Shown here piece by piece: positions 18,801-33,800 of a stretch of 64,000 nucleotides of DNA (position 1 is its first letter; each line of letters opens with the position of its first letter). Source of the DNA: Gordius sp. MW1 (taxonomy: Eukaryota > Nematomorpha > Gordioida > Gordea > Gordiidae). A model generated the notes under the pieces. It searched no databases, was not told where the DNA came from, and worked only from the letters and a program-made list of their open reading frames with translations. Made by a program: the position numbers and the translations under genes. The stretch spans positions 3,644,001 to 3,708,000 of the forward strand of contig OZ038533.1 in assembly GCA_964036665.1 (NCBI GenBank), given 5' to 3'.

Positions 18801-21800
18801 AATAATTTAAGGAGGGGCAAAATAATCATTTTTCGAAATTTTAGCCATAATTTTAATACATTTCAACAAATTTTTGGATTTAGAGGAAGGGCAGCCTTTG
18901 CCCCCCTCCCACTTGGCTACGCCCATGAAAGACTCCCACTTTAATTCATCAATCCGACGAGACCATTAACATAAACAACTTTCTTTTCTCAAATATTTAC
19001 AAATTCAAAAAATGATTTTTTTTAATTTTTAGATACAAATGAACAATAAATTACCAAAATAGTCATATAGAGGCGTCTGACTCGACTAGAATAATCAACG
19101 ATTTGCTTAACTTAAGACGGAAAAATGAGGCTTACCTACCGGCTGATATGTCCAAATATATAATACCAGAATATTTGCTTAACACGATGTATGTTTGGAC
19201 GATTGGAATAGACGAAGACAATTCTAATCATCAAGACCGATAACAATGTCTTTGGTAGAATCTCTAAACTACTGAGAAGAAGGATGGATGGAAAGTACAA
19301 ATTTCTCAACAATTTCATTATTGTCGCAATTGTGGCTACATAGGAGCCGAAGGTTGCCAATCTTTCAAACAAATAATTAAGTCCATCATCATAACAACAA
19401 TTACTGAGGACTTAAAGAATTTTTCTATTTTAAGCAGAATATTACTATGAGGTAGTGTTGTAACTAACGGCTCGGTTTTATTTGGTCGACCTTTGAGTTT
19501 AGTCGATAAAACATTAACAGACTAAAGAGTTTTTGCTCTGTATATCTTAGTCGCATAAACAGATACGAGGTTTTGTGGTCACAACTTTGGGCTTTATATG
19601 TTTAGTCGGCAAAAACCGAGGGTCGACCAAACAAAACCCAGCCGTTTTTACAGTGCATACCATGGCTAAAGCGGCACTGGATTTAGCTAGCCCTAGTGTT
19701 AGGTAGGACATGAGCAATTCATCTTCGGAATTATTCCCGGCGTCGGATTCATCTTCAAACGCATCATACATTTCACAAAACATTTTTTGCATCCACTGGA
19801 AATGGGGCAGCGTGCAAAACAGGTCCGAGATATAGATTATCTAAATAGCCAATCTTGGAATTAATCAAATACCTATTTTCTTAAACTTAGGTTTATTTAA
19901 AGGAAAAAACTAAAAAGTTAGTAATAAATTTTCGAAAAATATAGTATAATATAGGCCAGTGATTCTTAACCGGGGGGCCGTGAGAAGTTTGCCGGGGGCC
20001 GCCAAATTATGCAAAAAATTTTAGAATATAACAAAAATATTCAAAAAAGCTTTAGAAAAAATACTCACCAGGGGGATTCGAACTCATTGCCTTCTGTTTA
20101 CAAGACTCGCTATAACCACTCACACCCTGCTGGTATTAAAAAAACTAGATTCCTGCATGAGGATAGACAATCAATTGAACCAAGAATTAACAAATTGGTT
20201 GATAATGTTCAGCAGCAGAAATCTCATTAAATTTATTTCCGAATGCATATATTTTTTATTGTAAATGAATGCTTTTTATGTTTAATTATGAAGTTTACAT
20301 AATGAAATAATAAAGTTGTGTTTTATGTTTATTATAAAATAAAATGAAATAATAATAGAAAATCAATATATTATAGATAATTTAACAAATATAAATTATT
20401 ATGAAAAAAATGGGGGGGGGCCCCAAAAAAATTATAAAATATTTGGGGGACCACGTGTATAAAAAGGTTAAGAACCACTGATATAGGCAAACATAAAACT
20501 AATATTATTAATTAAAAATGAAGTGTCAGTGGAGTAATGTTGTAAAAACGGCTGGGTTTTGTTTGGTCGACTAATCATTAACACACCAAACGTTTTTTGG
20601 TTTGTTTTCTTAGTCGGCCTCCTAGCTTAGTCGAAATATGAAAACAGACCAGGGTCGATCGTTAGTTTTATTTAAACCAAAAGTTAACCAAACAAAACCC
20701 AGCCGTTTTTACAACACTACTGCGTAATACCCTTTTGTAGAGTCCATTTTTTGATGAAAAATGCATAGGGGAGCTTATAAAATTTCGGATAACTTATAAA
20801 TTGTCCATAAAAAACTCCGTGTAAATGTTAATTGAAATTACCGCTTTAACAACTTCCAACAACAATTTCCTGTAAGGGATCCCCGGCTCATTCAGATAAT
20901 CTCCCGAACCTTGTCTAGTGGGATTACTAATAAAATCATCGGGCTCAGCGGGGCTATCTCCAGTTATGCCTTGGTAAAACATTAAATCCGAATCTCTGGC
21001 ATTTTTAAAATTTATCCCTTTAACCGCTTCTAATAAAGTGTTGACGGCTGACGTCAAAACGTCGGTACTTAGTTGAAAGCAAGAGGCCAAATCGTACCCA
21101 CTATGACCGTACAAAGTAGGCAACAGAGGTTGATTATTAGCTGTTGCTGGAGTCAAAATTGTATCGTTAGATTCCATGGAGTCTACTGGACTTAGGCGAG
21201 AAAGCCGAAGTCCCATGGTGGCCCAAGTGTATTTTAACGAAATCTACCGATGAAAAAAACATTGGAGTTTTCAAAAAACACAAAAATATAAGAGGTGTGT
21301 TAATCAGAAGTGAAAATCTAAATTTTTGGTAGGTAGACGGGCAAAAAATGGTAATTTTTATATGGTTTTCATCGGTTAAAAACTTTTTAAAATAAGTTTC
21401 GACATACGAGTAATTGATAATTTATGTTTGAGTGAAATTTTGGCAAAACTGAGAAATATTTACGATATCATAAGGGAAGGATGAGGTGCAGATGTAAAAT
21501 TCAAAAACTGATCAAGAAAGGGATTATAGCTGAATAAGTAATTATAACAATAATATAATAAACATCGAAAATTGTAAAATTTATGAATAAAATGACATAA
21601 ATAATAAATTCCTTCCTTATTAAATGTAGATAAATCCACACATACTTGGCCAAGGTTCATAGTGGGATACAGAGGATCCCTCAAAGGCCAATTCGGGGTA
21701 CCTTGGATCCAATTGCGAGAACTTGTGTCGAGTGAAAAGTATTTATGCAATCGAGCCATATTTCCACCATACCTTCAAAATTATTATGAATTTTTTGTAT

Positions 21801-24800
21801 TCATATTTTAAGGTTTATAATAACATCTTTTAATTGGCGATTTGTATAAAAATGTATGAGATTTGTACCATCTATCGCCATATTGACATTCTTACAATTC
21901 CTTTTGAATCTTTAAAAAAAGTTTTTTGTTATAATTTTCTAGATATTTACTGTATTCAATATATATTCTCTTGTCAAAATAATTCTCATTTTATTAGGGG
22001 TTATGAAAAATTAAAAATAAAGTGTCATAATCGCAACTGATTTTTTGTTTCGCATTTTATACAACGGTTAAGCAGTATATCAAGTCCATGGTAACTAGTT
22101 GATAACATCAAAAATAAGGTACATTTTTAATGAGCGACCGTTGAATGGTTTATAGCTTAAGTGATTATTATGCCGAGCAGAAAATGTCGCATTAGTCATC
22201 GTCAACTTGAAAAAAAACCTTAAAGTTTCCGTTAAAATACTTGGCAATCATGTCGATATTTTTGAAGAAGCTTTGACTCGTGCCCGGCAATTGGCTGTAC
22301 AAGGGGTCGCCGGGGTAGGGGATTAGGCTGGTGTAGAGGAAAAAAACTGAACTAGCCTGGACCGCTAGTCTATGGCAATGGAATTGCTCTAATCTTGTTT
22401 CGTAAGATGCGTTGTTTGTCTCAGTTTGGCCCACGTTTGAGGATATGGAATTTAGGGCTGCAGCTAGTATTACCCAAATCTCTTCGAAAATATGCTTATC
22501 CGACCAACCTGCAAAATAACGAATCTCAAACTATATGCTATTCACTACGAATATATTATTTAGGGACAGCGAAATATGCAAAGTATCACATTTTTTGGAC
22601 TAATATATGCAAAGACTTGTATATTTGTAAAACTGATGAGATCTCTGGCACGATCAAGTCAGACAGAAAAAATTCAATAACAGGCAGTAAATTCGAAAAA
22701 ACAACGTTTTTTACCAGGCGAAGTAACAAAACTTTTTATATCTATAATCTTATTCAGCACATTAATAACAAAGTTATGATTTGTAAATGGTCGTCTTAGT
22801 TTATGTAAGGCTCCTCGCGTAAATATTATTGTCTAGCTTGCCGGTCCTGATCCACAAAAATAAAAGTACCTAGCATCAGTATCCTGTTGCAGAGGGTAGT
22901 AAAAGCATCTATATCGTTACAATAAATTTCTGGAGCTGGAGATTCACACCTTACACTTTCAACTAAATGGCCCTCATAATATTTTTCGGTTTCGGGGCCC
23001 ATAGCAAAATCGATTCCAAGATTTAATGGTTGTTTAAGTAGAACGTATTTGTTGAGTTTGGGCAGACGTAAGAGATCTTAAATAATGCAATAAAATGTTG
23101 ATGCAAAACTTAAAATGTAATAAATAGATATTTAGATAAATAGTTACGAGTTGTAAAGCTTATGGGTATCGTGATAGGCTTAATATTATTTGACTTGAAA
23201 TTTCAGTCCCTGCCCCAGTTAAAAATAGCAGATTAATAATATTATATATAAAGAAATTTTTACAAATTAACCATTAAAATATTTTAAATTTAATCCAGAC
23301 CGTTATTTAAGCGAATGTTTTAACTACATAATAAATAGCACCTTTCCAAAGGACCCGTCCTTAGAATAAACCCTAATCTCGCTTTATGCGTTATAAAAAC
23401 ACTGAAATCCAAAAATTAGCTTTGAAAGTGAAAAAAAGATCATACGGTAGCACAATCTGTAAAGATCATCGAATCCTCGCGATTTGTGACTTGAAGTGAT
23501 ATCATTATCCGTATACGCATCAAACCATTCCAAAATTATATCCAAATGTTCTAAACATTAAAAAAAGTCATTTAAATTATTACTCCAAAAATAAATTAAT
23601 TAACATTATACATCAATGATATAAATGCCCTTGAAAACTTAAATAAAACTGTAAAATTTTGAAAACCGCCTTAAAAATGTTTCAAAATGCGGGGTCTGTG
23701 TGACATGGTTAGTGCTGAGCTATTTAAAATGTGATATAAAAAAGATTTGATACACCTTATAAAAATTAAATACATTTTATGTCTGTAAGGGTCATTAATT
23801 AATGAGAGCAGGCATCATATTTATTGATTTATTTGATTTAAAGGCATTTCAATATAATAACAATTTTGTTTTTACATTTTAAAATCGTAAAATAACTTTT
23901 TAAGCGCCAGGGGGGAGCTAAAATGAGCAAATTTGAGAAAAATATGTAGAAATAGATATAAAATTAGCATAAATGTCATGAAAATTCTTGATTACAATAT
24001 AAAATAAGCAGTTTTACTTTTTATTGTGTAATATTTTTGCAGAAGGGATGGTTTAAGTATGGCCGACAAATACTGTATAATCCTCACGACCAGCTCCTCT
24101 TGTATATCTCCGAAATTGCACTTAGAATGATACATGAGCAATGAAGAAGCGTACATAATAAAATTTCGATCCCAATTGGCACCAATTGTTGTAAATTCAG
24201 CTTCTGTCAAAAGACTCTACCATAAAAAAATTAACGTTACATTAAAACGCTTCAAAATATTAAAATCTTTGCTTTTTAAGCTGTATTTGATGGTACAAAA
24301 ATTGTGAATAAAGATTTACAAATAAATTTATAACATATATTAGTAACAATATATGAGAGAATTTACAATATAAGACATTGTCCCAAATGCATTGTAACAA
24401 TAAAAATGATCAAAAATCATAAAGATATAAAAAACAAGTTAAATAAAATAAGACTATATCAAAACAAGCAATTTTTTAATAATATAAAACATGATAATAA
24501 CATTTTTTATTATGAGAGTTATGTGGCATTTATATTTATAAAGATCTATAAAAACGTATATTAAAAGTGTAACTAATTGTGTTTAATATTTAAAAGTATC
24601 ATAAAATACTTATTAACCATCATTTGTCATTACTACAAAAGACGCAAAACAATAATTCAAAAATACATTAGAATCTCGGAAACTCTAGCAATTTCTAAAG
24701 ATAATTTGAAAAGTTTAGAAAGATATAAAAAGATTTCTAAAATTTTATAATTAATTTTGGGGGTTATTTAAACATACTTCGATACCCGATCGAGCTACAG

Positions 24801-27800
24801 AAATAAATGCTTCCATCCAATCCTGAGTGAAATGTAAAATTTTGCGCATCGAAGGGTGCATATTAATCACTTGGAGGCACGCTAAAAACGCACTAGGCAT
24901 AGGATCTCTACTATTTTCAAAATCTTTCACTAAAATTGTAAAATTGAAGCCACAATATATTAATGCATCAAAGGTGTAATATAATTTTGGCCAAAAGAGC
25001 ATATAAAACTAAAAAAATATTCTCTTGACTTATGCCATATTAAAGAAAACTCATGAAATCGTAATTTTAATATATTCCCAAATATCAATTTTGTAATTCG
25101 ATGGATAGAAAAATTTATATGTATTAAATTATTCTGGCTAGGCTGATAACGATAAGTTGTAAAAATCATTTTTAGTGCTATCTGGTTTATAGATAAAAAA
25201 ATCTCCGTCAAAACTTAACGTGGTTTAAAACATTTTATTTATCATAATTTGGTAAAAAACTTAATTATTTTTCTGAATTCAGATTTTATACATATAAATA
25301 ACAATAAAATAAATCCAAACAATAAAAGCTTTATTTATTACCTGTTAATTCTTGGTACATGGCATATAACTTGGTTGTAAGCATCATATGAATCGTCGCT
25401 AAAAATATTTATGTAATATTACTAATAAAAAATCAATTTTGCAAATTTGGAGTTCTAATAAATATCAGTTATTATGCAAAAAAATGTTTGTTGTGCTCTT
25501 AGAAAATGGCTAAAGTTTCATAATTAATAAATAAGCATTAACATGATTTCATAAAAACAAATTTCACAGGGGGGAGTGATTATAACCTTTAACAAATACG
25601 AGAGGGGGGAATTTCGGACAACTTTAAGTTTACCACCAATTTTTAACAAAAATGAAACCAAAGGATTTGATTAAAAAATGAAAACATACAATAATTTCAG
25701 ATAGAACTTATTAAATTGTTAACGATTGAAGACAATAATCGATGTTTTCAAAAACTATTCAAGTTTTTGTTCTTTTTTCCAGAAAAAATCTTATGTCGGA
25801 GCATCACCTTCCTTGGAATAATCTGTTTCGAAGGTTGATACAATTTTTCGGTACAAGCTTTGTTTTAACGAGTTATACAACTGTAGCAAATGGCTCCATC
25901 CTATATCCTATTTAACAAAAATTTTCAAAATAATTTATAAAAATTCCGATATTAAAAATAATAAAAAAAATAAAAATGATAAAATAAATGATAGATTTTA
26001 AGTACGGTAATAGTTAAAAATGAAGCAAAGTCGTCCAAATCCATTTGCAAACACATTTGGCCAAACCAAGGGGCTGAGGGACGGCTATGCCCTACAATGT
26101 CTGAAAGATGGACGGAGGATTGAATCTTTAGCTGAAACATGTTGGATATAATTTCCTGGAGGAAGATAACAAACAAAAAATTCATGTTACATTACTTTTT
26201 TTTTATACAAATTAGAAATAATAAAAAAATAAATTTTAATCAGGTCATCAACAATCTATCTTAGTTAAATAATGCTATCTTATTCGGATCCAACTTATAA
26301 AATTTTGAACTCCGAATTATTTGAACACCTAAATAAAATAACACAAATAGGGGCCTATCTATGAAAACAGAAAACATAACTTAAAAATCTGTAATCAAAA
26401 TCCCGCATAAATTTTATACCTGATTTGGTCTAAAGATTTGAAAGTATATTGGGATTATATTAGGAGCTGGTATTAGCCGGTAAAAAAGTGAAATTTTATA
26501 GTAACATAAATGAACCAAATGTGCGTCTAAAAAAGGTTTTCCTATTCCATTTATTTCTTAAAAGCATTTACATGTCCTCGTTTAAAATTTTGATTTTAAG
26601 TATTTAGACGAACCTTTTTTTACAAAATTACAAAAATTTTAATTTCTTAGATCCTCCATAACTTTATATAAAAAAACCTGGTGACCTTAAATTTCTTCGA
26701 TCTTTTTGTAAGTTTTTAGAGCATTATATAAAAAAATTAACCTGGCATAACATATAGTCCAAAATTCAGTTTTAATTATGGCAGAATAAAATTAAAATCA
26801 AATTTTGACATTTAAAAACCTTGTTTTCTTTCACTGTTTCTAACGTGGTTGGCAGATCATTAGCAGAATCTGGGACGACTGTCATTAATTTCGGATATAA
26901 AAATTGGATAAAAGACTTGATTTCTGACAACGGAAGCTTGGCCCTACAAAAATAACGCAAAATTTAAGTATTCACAAATATTGCGATGGGTGTTATAACC
27001 ATCTCCTTAAAGCTTCGAATACTATTAAATATCTAATAAGCCAAATGTTTGAATTTAATTCCAATTAGAGATATAGTTTATTGTCACTTATAAAAGAACT
27101 ATCGCTTGAGAAAGGCTAGAATATCCATTTTTTAGACGATTAATTTCAACATCCAAATAATTTAGATATTAATTAAACTGGAACTTATGGTTTACCTAAC
27201 TTTAATTGTGTTTGAGGACAGTTAACAGTCAAAATTATGACCCAAAAGCTACTTGGGGCATGTCTTATTAAGAAATTAAAATGCAAATCGCCTTACTACA
27301 AATTATCATCATTCAAGCAACACATAAGAAAAATCTCTTAAAAACGTTTGTTATAAACCTTCCTCGCTGATCAAAAGGCTAATTCAGAACTTAAACAACA
27401 TCAATAAATTTTTTGTTAATGCAACGATTGCAATTAATTACAATTATATAATCCATATTTTTATTTACGATTGCCTGCTGCAAAGCTCATAATTCTCGCA
27501 CCCATTTATAATTAAAATTTTATCTTAAAACTTATAAACGCATTCTCATATACACACGATGTATTCATGTTATATTAACGAAAAATTTATATAGATTAAC
27601 AAAAAATACTTGGCAAAAAAAGCAATTATATCAAGCTAAAAACTTGGTAAAAGGGGATGCGTTTTCACAGTCCCGAAGCAAAGTTTCCAATAATTCGGCA
27701 GATAATTGTTGTCGCAAAAGATCTAAACTTTGCAACTTTTCACCGGATGATAACTCTTTAAAATAGTGGCCCACATATTGCCTTGCCGATTGCCTGGCCC

Positions 27801-30800
27801 GGCCATCTTGGTTAAGCCAAAAGAAATGCCTCACGAATAGATTTAACTTGTATGGTAGCAAGGTTATTTCATCGAAAGGAGGAGAAGTTAACAGGGAAAA
27901 GGCTTTGATCCAATAAGTGAAGCAATTGTGCTAAAGAAACAAAACAAAGTTCAGATAAAAGGTTTTTTTCATAAATATTTGCTACATTTAATAGTAAAAA
28001 CAGTTAATTTCCCAAATTTTTCGTTTTGACATCAAGGACATGCATGGGCATAGCCAGCACTAGAATTAGAGGTTAGGGAGGGGCAGTATAATAATTTTGT
28101 CAAGTTTTAGCCATAATTTTAATAGATTTTGAATAATTTTTAAATTTAAAGAGGGGAAACCGTCCCTCCATGCCCTCCTCCTTGGCTAAGCCCATGAACA
28201 TGATGAATGGTAAATTGTTTAAATGTAAATAGGAAAATGGCAATGATTTTGGGATTTTAGATTTCACTAGGGAATATTAAAGATGTTTTAACAAATTTGT
28301 TTTAACGTAATTTTATTTAATATCGTCGTATTGTGCTTAGCAAAAAACCTCGGTCGTCAAAATTTCCATAATACGTTCGTTTGTTTGGGCAAAATTATTA
28401 TCAGTCTCTTAATATGAAATTTATATTTTACTTGATTAAAGTAAAAAAGCAATTATATCCCTATATACATCTTAATATTTTTTGAAGAAAAGTATTGATA
28501 TTTGCTAAGTCGATAAATGTGTTCAAAAACGTGAAAACTGAAAATAATGAAGTTAAATTTTGTATAAGCAATGGCGGACAAAAAACAAATCTTCGACCAT
28601 GGTATTAAAAATAACCTTAAACTAACTGCATTACTCAGGTGCCGTCCGTAAATATTGATATTAAATTAGAACCATTAATTTAAATAACCAAATTGTTACA
28701 CTAATGTGTGTATTTACGAAATAGTTAAACAAAATAAATATTTTGTGAAAATGAATGTAATAAATAAAAAAGATAAATAATAAAATTATTTGGAAAACAT
28801 TCTTATATTGCAAGTGAATTATATTTATAGCCAGTAATGCCGATTTTCGGCCGTACAAAACAAGATTCAAGATTATCATGGGATAGCAAAACTTGTTCCC
28901 CTATTTTTTAAAATAATATTTAAGGCTTGAAGGTTAATAATTACATATAAAAAGTTTGAGATTAATTTCTAAAAACAACCAAATTATAGTTATTCAGAAA
29001 TTGGAATCCTCAGGGAACGTTAATATTCAAGCCAAGACATGTCTAATGCAATGTTAAAAAATGAAAAAATAAAATATTAGTAGAATACTGGTTGGGTCAA
29101 CCAAAGTGGTATTTGCGTTTCGTCCAGCCTTTGTATAAAATCTCTTTGGCCATTGGGAATATTGGCGAGGGCGCTCATGTAATTTTGAACACACGGTTCA
29201 TTCCATTCCCTGAATATGTCCCCATAAAATTTCGCGAAAAATTCAACACCGAGCGTGGCAGCTAAATTCTCGCCATTACAAACTTGGCGGACCTGAAAAA
29301 AATAAATATAGAAATTATTAAACCAAATAATAGAGCTTTTTTCAAATTTAGGTTAAAGTTCGGCTAATCATTGTACCTATCTCAAAGATTAAGTTTTTGG
29401 TTAAATAAAACTAAACTCTTTATCAAAACTGACAACGTGGGCTTGGGCGTAGCCAGGGGGGGGCAGCTGCTACTCTCTAAATCCAGAAAATTGTTGAAAT
29501 TTATAAAAATTATGGCTAAAATTTTTAAAAATGCTCATTTTGCCCCTCTAATATCATTATTGCCCCCCTCTAATTCCAATGCTGGTTACGCCCACGTACG
29601 TGGGGTTTGAGATGGTTCGGAATTTAAACTTATCATCCAAAATGGCCACACATCAGGAAAAATGTCGTTTTTTCAATTTTAAAATAGAAAGGGAAACTAA
29701 TCCCGTCGTTCATAAACCCTAAAAGGCTACGCTTTCATTGGAGTTTGCAAAAAAATTATATGAATTACGACTTTGTTGGATGGTATATTAGTTGAAACAA
29801 AAAGGTATTGCATAAATTTTGGCATAAAATAGTTACTGAGACTTTGAGAGTTACGAAGATTAGACCCATCCTCAATATGGTGGAGTTTAGAGAATAACAA
29901 GCTCCTGTTGTAGTCTCTTTTGAATTAGATACCGTTGTCGGAAAGATAGCACTAAAGATATAATAAAAAGTGGGTAAAATATAACTTTTTTCAAACATAA
30001 ATTTTATATAATCTCTGGCATAGAGCCACAATTATCGGAATATATTCTTGGAATCATTTAACAAGTTTAAAAAGTGGATGATATGAAGTCCTTTTCACCC
30101 TAAAGTCATTTAATCCATTCTTAAAGGGTATATTTTTCTTCCTATAAAATTATATATTTGTAGTAGTCAATTTAAATTAAGACGCTAATTTTTGCCTTAA
30201 CTTTTAAAAGCCAAAAATAGTTTTAGCAAGCAAAATTTAGAAGTGTATTGACGAAAAATTAAAATATTGTTAAATAAAAAAATTTCACGAACATTGTAAG
30301 GAACGATGACTATTTATATTAGGAAAACAGGAAATATTTATAAAATTACTATTGCGGAAATAATCAAAATTTTCTTTGCATATTTGAAAAAAATAATTAA
30401 AACAAGCTTTCAAATCATTTTGACTATGATATAAAAATTATTTATGTTTTCCATAAAATTATGGAACAAAATTTAAATTTAAAATAAATAATAAGATTTA
30501 AAAACAAAATTACCCATAGTTTATTATGTATTCCGGGTGTATTAAGGCTGATAAATAAAATAATTTAATAGCCACAAATGGGTATTGATCCAGGCATGAG
30601 CCTCTCCTAACTAATGTAGACCAAGTGCCGAAATCAAATCTTTCATCTTTAATTGCTTCTTGCAAAATTTGATAAAAATCCCTATGCGATCCTATTAAAA
30701 AAAATTATATATTCAAAGTTATAGATATATAAACATTTGTCCTAAAATTCTAACATTACCTTGTGTTATAAGGTTTAGAGTTAAAGTTAGATAACGGTTT

Positions 30801-33800
30801 AATAGAATAACGAGAGGGTATCCCGGCATGTCAACTATAATATTGGGCCCATTGCTAATTAGGACATTGGCAATTTCTATCAAAGTTCCTAGCAGATCTC
30901 TGGAAAAAAGTTTAAACATTAAATATACAAATAAAATAAGTGTTAGGTAAAAAGTTGTAAATTATAAAATGTTCAATTAGTTAGCTTACACCAAATGTCT
31001 CTTGTTAATTAAACAACATTAAAAAGATTATGTAGTGTAGTAAAAACGGCTGGGTTTTGTTTGGGCGATTTTTGGTAAACCAAGATTAACAGTAAACTGT
31101 GGTCTGTTTTTCCGATTTCGACTAAGCTTAGAGGTTGAATAAGAAAAGCAGACCAAAAAAGCTTAGATCTGTTTATGTGGAGTCGACTAAAAGCCAAGGA
31201 CAACCAAACAAAACCCAGCCGTTTTTACAACGCAAGAATATAGAGGGGGGAGTAATTTATAATTTGAAATAAATATGCAATCGAATGGACAACTTAAGCG
31301 TTTATTGAAGTTTATCGTTTTGCAAAACTAACGTTGAAAATTACCATGTCTAAATTTAAACTTAGAATGACGATCTCTATTAATTCTTAAGTTGAATAGT
31401 TCTTATTAATATCTTGCAACGAGAATTGCCGAAACTTTTTAAAATTAATAAATATAAAAAAACAGTTCGAGATTTTATAATTTTTTCAAGCAGCTACCAA
31501 CAATAATAAATTCATATACCTGGCTAATTGTACAATGTCCACTTTCGTTGATTCCAATTTTGCTATAATTTATTTAAAACATGTTTTATTATGAAAAAGT
31601 ATTAAATATATAATAGAGTTAATAAAAGGATACAAAATCGAAAATATTATTAAACAAAATTATTAAAAGACATAATCCGTTTTTTCGTCTTCTTCAAGAA
31701 TGGACATTATTAAACAAAAGTAAGGTAAAATTATCTCATAAAAATCGTGTATAATTAGAACACATAGGCGTAGCCAGGATTTGAATGAGAAGGGAAAGGC
31801 AAAAAGTTAAGCAATTATTAAGGATATAAAATGTCAATTATTATTTTTTATTATAACGTATATTGTAAAAAAAAAGAAATATTTCATCCTTAGCAGATTA
31901 AGATTATAAATTACGCTTTTTGACTCTCGATAGGCCCCCTCCTCCTTTATTTAGAATGTTAATATAGAATGTAAAAAGTGGTAAATTTAGTTAACAAAAT
32001 TGCTCAAACAGCAGACTCTCCTTGCCTCCCCCGACTACGCCCATTCCATGTTGAGACTTTTACTTCTATTATTATTCTGCAAAATAACTCCTTTTATCAA
32101 TATTTCAAAAGCAACCAATTTGTGAGCCCCCAAGGTCAACACGACATCAGAGGATCCCTAATATGAAATAATTTCATTGAATGTTATATTTTATATGCTA
32201 TAAAAATATCAAAGTTAAAAAAAAAATTTAACAGTTTTAGATTTTTAATAATTGATAAAAAAGACTAAAAAACATTAACGTTTAGTCAGTAACAATCATA
32301 ACAAAATTAAAATGAGAATTCAATATAGATTGACCACAAACTTTCTATCGGACCTATTAGATATTGCTAATATTTATAAATATCGACAAATGGCTATCAA
32401 AAATTCAATTGTGCTAAGCGTAAACAATAACATAAGTGATTTCATGATTTTTATCCTACAGACTAAATCGGGTTTAATTTTAGCCAATAAATTAGTCGAA
32501 TATAGCAATTTTCAAAAATTAATTTCGAGCCATACTCACGAATAAAGTTATAATCAGACAGTGTATTAGCATTTAAAAACCTAAATGCGGGCTAGTTTTA
32601 CTAATTTATTCTTACAGATAATAGGGGTTGTTGAGTGCAACGCCGTAGCATAAGGCAATAGCTATCGCTAGCATGATCGAGGGGTAAGCAAGAAAATAAT
32701 TTTTCTAAAATGCGCAACCAACTAAAATCTTGATTTTTGGGTGAGATATTAGTGAAATTATCAGCGTAAATCTTATCATTTAAATTGTCGCAAATCCTGG
32801 CAGAAGCCTGAACCCATTTGGCAGTGTGTGATGGATCAATGGCAGATTCATTCTTGAGGACTTGCAATATGATGGTTAATAAAACTTGGACCTATTTTAT
32901 ATGAAAAAAAAATTTCGCAAATGAAATAATATAGCTCATGGAATGAACATATGTTTAAAATTAAAAAAATAATATATTTCAATGCATCAAACCCTAAAGT
33001 TTTCATAATTTTTTCACATTATAGTCATGGGGGCAATAAGGATTTGAAAATATAATTATTTTATCAGTGTGTAATTATGATTGATTAAAATATAAAAATT
33101 TGCAGGGGAAGGGGGGGGGAAGAGTTCCCCCCTTCACCCCAGCTTTGATTTTAGCGGAAGAAAAAGCTTGGTCTCAGTCCTTTTAGATACTGATTGTTAA
33201 ATGTATAGATTTCATGGCTGTTTAATCAAAAAAAAGTTAGTGTTTGTCAATTTTAATTACAAATCTTGCTTGTTTTTAGTTTTTAATGCAATTATGCATA
33301 AATCTACCTTTTCAAGGCATATAAACTAGTTGAGTATCTTAAAATGAAACAACAATCGTTTATAGCAAAGGACAAGCAAGAAGAACCTTTAGAACCGGAA
33401 AGTCTATGTGCTACTTTCTGATAAACTTGTTCCCATTTTAATCATATATAAAACATTTATGAATTGCAATTATTTACAAAAGTTTAAACACATCCATTTG
33501 AAGCATTACAACAAAGGTTAAGGTATATTAAATAATATTTAAAAGCCAAATTAAACAAAATTTTTGAAGATAAAAAATATTTAAAAACTTTGTAAAATAA
33601 AATAAATTTTTAGAAATAATTTACGGTTGGGCGTTGTATGTGCCTGCATAGTGCGACAATGACAACTTCACGTAACATTTCTCCGTCGTAATTAGAACCA
33701 TTTTGTGGGTCGTGATTTTGCGTTAAAAACAATTCTTGAATCAGGACAAAATAGGCTGGAAAAACTGAGGTAAAAATGTGACAAAAAATTAACAAATAAA

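Noticed and set aside
20794-21216. TWATMG in this exon first suggested the vertebrate ETWATLLGVL segment
   Set aside because: The preceding exon ends MNLGQ, which together with ISLKYTWATMG fits vertebrate KLGQVSIHSVWLGN; the later order of exons agrees only with this placement.
25571-25620. G-rich 'caggggggagtg' as another MITE end
   Set aside because: No matching inverted end or family core was found nearby.
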